The notes under the pieces are model-generated. The model made no database searches. It saw only the letters and a program-made list of their open reading frames with translations, and had not been told where the DNA came from. From contig NC_045128.1 of NCBI RefSeq assembly GCF_007655135.1, forward strand, positions 26,630,811 through 26,694,810: a DNA stretch of 64,000 nt, in the 5' to 3' direction. The stretch comes from Punica granatum (taxonomy: Eukaryota; Streptophyta; Magnoliopsida; Myrtales; Lythraceae). Positions 58,925 through 64,000 of the stretch are shown piece by piece. A program made the translations under genes and the position numbers. Position 1 is the stretch's first letter. Each line of letters opens with the position of its first letter.

Positions 58925-59054
58925 TATTTTTTATGATCTTTATTAAGTATCTAATAAAGTAGAATTCATTTTTCAAATGGAATGATATATCCTCAACTCA
59001 TTTCATATTGTAACGAAATGTTGGACATATTTATTGATGAGGAGCTGAAATAAT

Positions 59055-60197
59055 AGTATAAATATAACATTTCGATTGATAAAGTCAATAAAAAAAATTA
59101 GAAGAGGATTTATTAGTTGGGGGAAAGGGAATGGAGAAAAATGGATAACACGAGACAAAGCGAAAATTTTAGATGATTATATCTCAAATGACGTGGTGAT
59201 GAAGAGCAAAAAAAATTCTTTAATGAAGAATGATTATGGCAATTATTCGAGTAATTATCATTAAGTCTCTAATTTCATACATTTTGATTGGTGTTTTCTC
59301 AAATCATGTAGTGAAATAGGATTGCCAATAACTTCTCTCACATAAAGGAGAAGAGATGGGGGGTATGAGAACTTGGGGAGGAGTGGAGAAGGTGGTAAAT
59401 AGAAGTTACTAATTCAATTCTTTCTTCTTAATGTAGAGGTTATTAATTCTTCTTCCTTATTTATAATGGACACTGTTGTGAGACGGAAAGTTAGTCAAAA
59501 CTATTTTTTTTTTCATATAGTAATAACAGATAGATGTAATAGATATATGCAGGTATGCATTATTGCTCTGGTAATGAATACAGGGTTCCTAATAATCAAC
59601 GATGGTTGATTCAAGCGATTTGACGCTTTTTATTCGTAACACCGAAAGAGCTTTACCTCTTAGTGAATCGATCAAACTTGATTGAATTAATCGAAATCTA
59701 TTGAACTTTTGGATATATGGATTTGCACGAAAAAAATAAAAATAAAAATACCTGACTTGAATTTTCTTTGGCCACACACAAAATTCTTCAATGCAACGCA
59801 TCCCTCCTGCTGGGCTCATCCCAAGTCAACACGCTCTATCATAGTCGGACCTTCGCCATTACTCCTTCGTACCTCAGCCCGTTCCTTCCTTTCCTTCCGT
59901 CTCGGTTTCCCATACGACAAAAGCACAATCTTCCTAGCTAGGAAACATTATTCTAATCTGATCTCATATCAAAGGAAACAAAAGGGAACGAAGAAGAGAA
60001 GAGAATTATCAGTTGCTTTCTTCACCGCTGTGCCTTTTTTGGCATCTTGGCTCAACAAAAGTTCAGCTCGGAAGCGTCAGTCAAGCTCCTCCTAATTCCT
60101 GCAATTCCGTGGAGAGACTGTTCTCTTTCTCGGGGTTGTTGGGGTTCTAGTGTTCTTTTCTTTGATGGGTAGCTGCGAATTTGCTGCTGCTTGAGCT
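59055..60197. promoter_or_regulatory. Upstream region of the CRK-like kinase gene
   Basis: AT-rich to about 59750, then more GC-rich to the start codon, where the leader probably lies. A SINE family 1 3' fragment is at 59605-59740 ('gagctttacctcttagtga…gaacttttggatat…cgaaaaaaataa'). The open frame 59709-60095 (128 codons) has no known domain and is probably chance. Confidence 0.5.
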
Positions 60198-63100
60198 ATG
60201 TCCAGATCGAAGAAGTTCATGCATAATCTACTCAAGCCTTTCAAGTTCAGCTCCGGGAAAGGTGAATTTCGAGACCCCATTATCGTTTCTCGCATGAATT
60301 TCGCTCGCTTTTGTGCTTTGTCTGATCAAGAACTCTTCTGGGGTTTATTGGGCTTCTTGGTTTGAACCCGTCAGAGGGACAGAACGAGGAGGACTGGGAG
60401 AAGATCGCCGCCCGGGAGCAGAAGCATTTCTCGTACGAAGCATTGGCTGCTGCGACCAGAGATTTTCACCCTTCTCACAAGCTCGGTCAAGGTGGCTTCG
60501 GGCCAGTCTACAGGGTAACATCTCTCTGTGTGTGTGTATACATATACGTGTATATTTCGATGGTGGGTTTGGGATTCTGAATGGTAGGGCAAGTTTTATA
60601 CGAGCAGAATTTGGGAGGTACGTTTGAAATTTAGAGGCATATGAAAGAAGAATCAAGTAAGCTTGGAGAAATGACAAATTTCTACATTAGATATTATTGT
60701 GAGAAGATAGATCGGAGTGGCAACGTTCGGAAGCTAATGGTTTCGTGAGTCTTGTGAAGCACATTAGGTGCTTTCCTCCGCATTATTTGCTTCTCTGGGT
60801 GCGTAGTTCAATTGATTTTAGTTTAAAATGCATTTTACTTTCTGAACGGAACAAATAAATTACATATAAATATTTTCTGGAGATCGTGGTATAAGGACAG
60901 CAATGTTCGTCAAGGTGACATGCTTGGATCAGTAATTATTTTCTGGAGATCGTGGTATAAGGACCTGCTGGTTTTGGTGATGTGCTTAGGTGTGCATTGA
61001 AAATCCACAAAATATGTGAAAGAGACTTTTGCTTAAATGAAGGCAGGGGATGACACTTTGTGTTGGCCTGACCTAATTCGTTTCAACCTCGGGTCAGTGC
61101 TGAAGTATTTTGATTAGTCATTGACATATAAATTACTAAATGGAAAACATTGGTCAAACCGCGTCAAATTTCGAAATTTATGTGTTTGTATCCTGTTTGG
61201 GGATGTCTCAGTTACATGATAGCGAATCCCACTAGTCATTCTGACCAATAAGGTTGGTGTGGCTTGAGTTTTGCCGTCCTGCTCCTCTTTGATGGTCATA
61301 TGATCTATTGCCATTAATGAGCTTGATAGTCAATTTAGGCTGAATTTTCAAGCTACACTTGCCAAATTGAAACAACTGATACTGTAAGGGCAAACTGAGA
61401 GAGGACCTTATTTAAGAGGTTGGTTGACATTTGCATCTGAAACACGTTGGAGCAATGTTTCAGGCCACTGCTCTAAGAGGCCGAGGCAGCTTTTATCATC
61501 AGTTTTATGATGAAATCAGGTTAATAATGATTGTTTGAATCAGCTATCAAATAGAAGAAAGAAAAGAACATAAATCAGTGAACATGTTCTTCTGCTTGGA
61601 TATCAGTTCTTCCATGTCCACTTTACTAATATATAATAGCAAGTACTGAATAGTTTCTTATGATATGACTTCTTACATGTCCACTGCACCAAGATAAATA
61701 GATGTATACTTATCAAAAAAAGATTTATAAATGCATATTTCTCTTCTTGGACAGAATTTTAATGTCATGTATAATGGGTCATTAATACTTCCACATAATT
61801 ATAATTCTCTACAGGGAAAGTTGAATGATGGAAGGGATATTGCTGTGAAGAAGCTATCTCATACTTCAAATCAGGGGAAGAAGGAGTTTGTGAATGAGGC
61901 CAGGTTATTAGCACGTGTACAGCACAGGAATGTTGTGAATTTATTAGGATATTGTGCGCATGGAGAAGAAAAGTTACTTGTTTATGAGTACATCACCAAT
62001 GAGAGCCTTGATAAATTTCTCTTCAGTAAGTACTGCAAATTAAGGGATTACTTTTTTCTTTTTTTCCTTTCATTTTTATCTCAATCTTCTCTTTTTTTTT
62101 TCTTTTTTTTTATTGGCTTTGTTGACAGACAATTGTCCATAATGTCAATTTCGTTTCTATTTCTTCGTCCAAATTTATTTCTGTTGTGATATTCATTAGT
62201 GAATTAAGTATCATGAATTCAAGTTTTGTGAGTGCGATTTCCCCGCACTTGGATGGTCCATGGAAAACTAGTGATCATCCATTTCTTCATCCAAGTTTTG
62301 TGAATTCAAGTGCTGGAAAGTTATCTCCGGAATTAGCTAGTGATTGTCTCATGGAAAACTAATAGCTTAAGATGTTAAAGTGTATGGATTAGTCGCTATT
62401 GACCCCATAGGAAGCAGTATCAAAATTACCTTTCAGAAACCCTTGAAAGTGGAATTCCCTTTCTTTGACCATCTTTTCCAATTTAGTCAACATGCTTAGA
62501 ACTAAAGGAGAGTTGAATTTTCTGATGTCAATGCTATTGTTCTGCCTTCCAGCAATTGTCTGTATTTTTCCATCAGTACTGAATACCTTCTAGTTTCTGA
62601 TTATGCTCTACATTGAGTCTTCTCCTAATGCTAACATTACGAGTTTGTGGTGCTAAGAGTGTGCACTGCTGATTGTTCTCTTTAATGAGAGAAGACTACT
62701 TTTAAGTTTGCAAGAATGACAAGTTCATGATTAACGTATATTTGTGTGGCGTGTATCAATCTCATTTTTAATTGTTATATAATAATTTTGGATCTTCATG
62801 TCGCAATTTTTTTGTGGAGTTAGTTGTACTTGCAATCATATGTCTTGTATTGCGTGATGAACAGTGGTTCTGATTATTGGTGCTGAGTTTCGAGAACTGA
62901 CTGATCTAAATATGAACAGAGTCTAATAAGAAGCAGGAACTTGACTGGAAAAGGAGGTACGAAATAATCAATGGCATTGCCCGGGGAATACTATACTTGC
63001 ACGAGGACTCACACAACTGTATCATCCACCGTGACATCAAGGCCAGCAACATACTTCTTGATGACAAGTGGATCCCCAAAATTGCTGATTTCGGGATGGC

Positions 63101-64000
63101 CCGCCTCTTCCCTGAAAATGAGACTCACGTCAATACTCGTGTAGCTGGCACCAAGTAAGGAATTGATTTTTACTTTTTCCGTTTTTGGTGAATAGTAAGG
63201 AGTTGATTGGGTTCTCGTGTTTTCATTCAAAGTAGCCAGTTGAGTTGCAAACAGTTTGTAGAAGTGGACATGAATGCTTGGGCATTGAGTTTGCAGCTTT
63301 ACATATAGAGTTCAAGATATATAAAAAAGATATATTATATGTGTGTGTATATGACATCATTTGAAAATAATTGTTTAACAAATTTTGAGGGAACGGGCAA
63401 ATGCATCAAAGCAAGAAGGCTTGGTTCACTGAGTTAACGAGTGAGTTCTATATATATGAGTTTTTGAAATGAGTCTGTTTCCTAGTCAGAACGATGAGTT
63501 TGTGTTAAAGTATGGGTTTGGATCTATTTTTATGTTTCATTTGTTTGTTGAGAGCAGTGGGTATATGGCACCAGAATACGTGATGCATGGGTATTTGTCA
63601 AAGGCAGCGGATGTGTTCAGCTTCGGGGTTGTGGTATTGGAGTTGATCAGTGGGCATAGGAACAACTCACTCGACTTGGACGTTGATGCACAGAATCTGC
63701 TCGATTGGGTAAGATCACAATCTTTGACAATTTTTCCATTTCTGTATGCATGTCATCCCTCTGAAAAAGGGGGAAGAATGGCCTTAAGGTGATCGGGATT
63801 CTCCTTACCGCAAACATGGCATCCAATTGGCTGGATTTATACGAAACTCGATGGAAGAAACTTTGAGTTTTGGAGTTATTCACTTTTGCAAATCAGTGCA
63901 GGCATACAAGCAATACAAGAAAGGGAGGAGTCTTGAGATTGTGGACCCATCATTAGCTGCATCAGCGGACGCTGATCAGATAGCAAAGTGCATTCAAATT
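60198..64000 (+). CDS. CRK-like receptor-like cytoplasmic kinase (3' end beyond window)
   Basis: Exons 60198-60261, 60375-60514, 61815-62025, 62920-63154, 63558-63708 and 63902-64000 (cut by the window) join in phase with GT-AG borders, giving 300 residues so far. The protein starts [20 protein letters not shown], with neither signal peptide nor extracellular DUF26 repeats, so it is a cytoplasmic relative of the cysteine-rich receptor kinases (At4g00960 type). Kinase marks are all present: glycine loop [12 protein letters not shown], Lys80 in [13 protein letters not shown] with Asp177, DFG with Asp195, and [11 protein letters not shown]. The Arg before Asp177 makes it an RD kinase, likely Ser/Thr specific and active. 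Intron 2 is 1.3 kb and contains a small duplication. The remaining kinase lobe end should follow within a few hundred bases. Specific signalling role unknown. Confidence 0.93.
60871..60964. repeat. 28-bp direct repeat in kinase intron 2
   Basis: 60871-60898 recurs exactly at 60937-60964 ('ctggagatcgtggtataagg'). The following sequence is also loosely alike, suggesting a 66-bp tandem duplication that has since diverged. Confidence 0.8.

Larger units (their letters stand above)
57049..59054. repeat. Near-identical 1.0-kb tandem duplication
   Basis: Unit 1 is 57049-58050 and unit 2 is 58051-59054. They differ by only a few substitutions (for example ggttggttc/ggttagttc, gcgatatga/gcgagatga, aacattttg/aatattttg) and one- or two-base length changes in the G and T runs. 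Each unit begins with AAGAGAGAGAGAGGGAGG, contains a complete fold-back MITE, and ends GAGCTGAAATAAT. Confidence 0.92.

Noticed and set aside
59709..60095. 128-codon plus-strand frame before the kinase
   Set aside because: It starts in a SINE fragment, has no domain and overlaps the likely kinase promoter and leader.
1..64000. Possible tRNA or rRNA genes and CRISPR-like arrays
   Set aside because: I saw only SINE-type box A/B motifs without a cloverleaf, and no evenly spaced repeat-spacer pattern.

Overview
The window reads as nuclear DNA of a flowering plant, a eudicot. It is AT-rich, its genes are split by short introns with plant-type splice sites, and the protein families are plant ones (MLO, DUF593/GTD-binding myosin adaptor, F-box with an FBA domain, DUF26-clade kinase). 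LINE, Ty3/gypsy, MULE, SINE and MITE sequence fills most of the rest. Repeat style would suit Myrtales, but that is a weak guess; nothing here fixes the species.

Six host genes can be supported. (1) The 5' end of an MLO-type seven-transmembrane gene, minus strand, leaving the window at base 1. (2) A single-exon F-box/FBA gene, plus strand, 7998-9350. (3) A complete eight-exon ATG4 autophagy cysteine protease, minus strand, 18773 to 13915, 468 residues. (4) A complete seven-exon chloroplast FtsH-like M41 metalloprotease without an AAA module (VIRESCENT3-like), plus strand, 23439-25644, 393 residues. (5) A complete three-exon membrane-anchored myosin-binding protein (MYOB2/MYOB3-like), plus strand, 42698-45653, 915 residues. 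(6) The first six exons of a CRK-like receptor-like cytoplasmic kinase, plus strand, from 60198, cut by the window end. In each spliced gene the exon phases join without a break. These genes act in unrelated processes (mildew susceptibility, protein turnover, autophagy, chloroplast development, organelle motility, signalling) and form no pathway cluster.

Between the genes lies layered transposon sequence. 19.6-23.4 kb holds a 5'-truncated LINE inside the gag of a broken Ty3/gypsy element, whose 400-bp LTR ends 30 bp before the start codon of the metalloprotease gene. 26.5-33.9 kb is one MULE with long terminal inverted repeats, a perfect 10-bp target duplication and a decayed transposase; both of its inverted repeats carry a MITE at the same place. 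Further fold-back MITEs with intact 9-10 bp target duplications lie at 11.3 kb and twice in 57.0-59.1 kb, inside a near-identical 1.0-kb tandem duplication. A 1.0-kb fold-back element is at 49.3-50.3 kb. Two tRNA-derived SINE families and three other MITE families are scattered about. The stretches 34-42 kb and 50-57 kb have no supportable gene.

No clearly new multi-gene system is visible. The items most worth checking are two predicted GC-AG introns (MLO and the VIR3-like gene), the LTR directly upstream of the VIR3-like gene, the bounded MULE with MITEs at matching sites in both arms, and the recent tandem duplication carrying a fold-back MITE.
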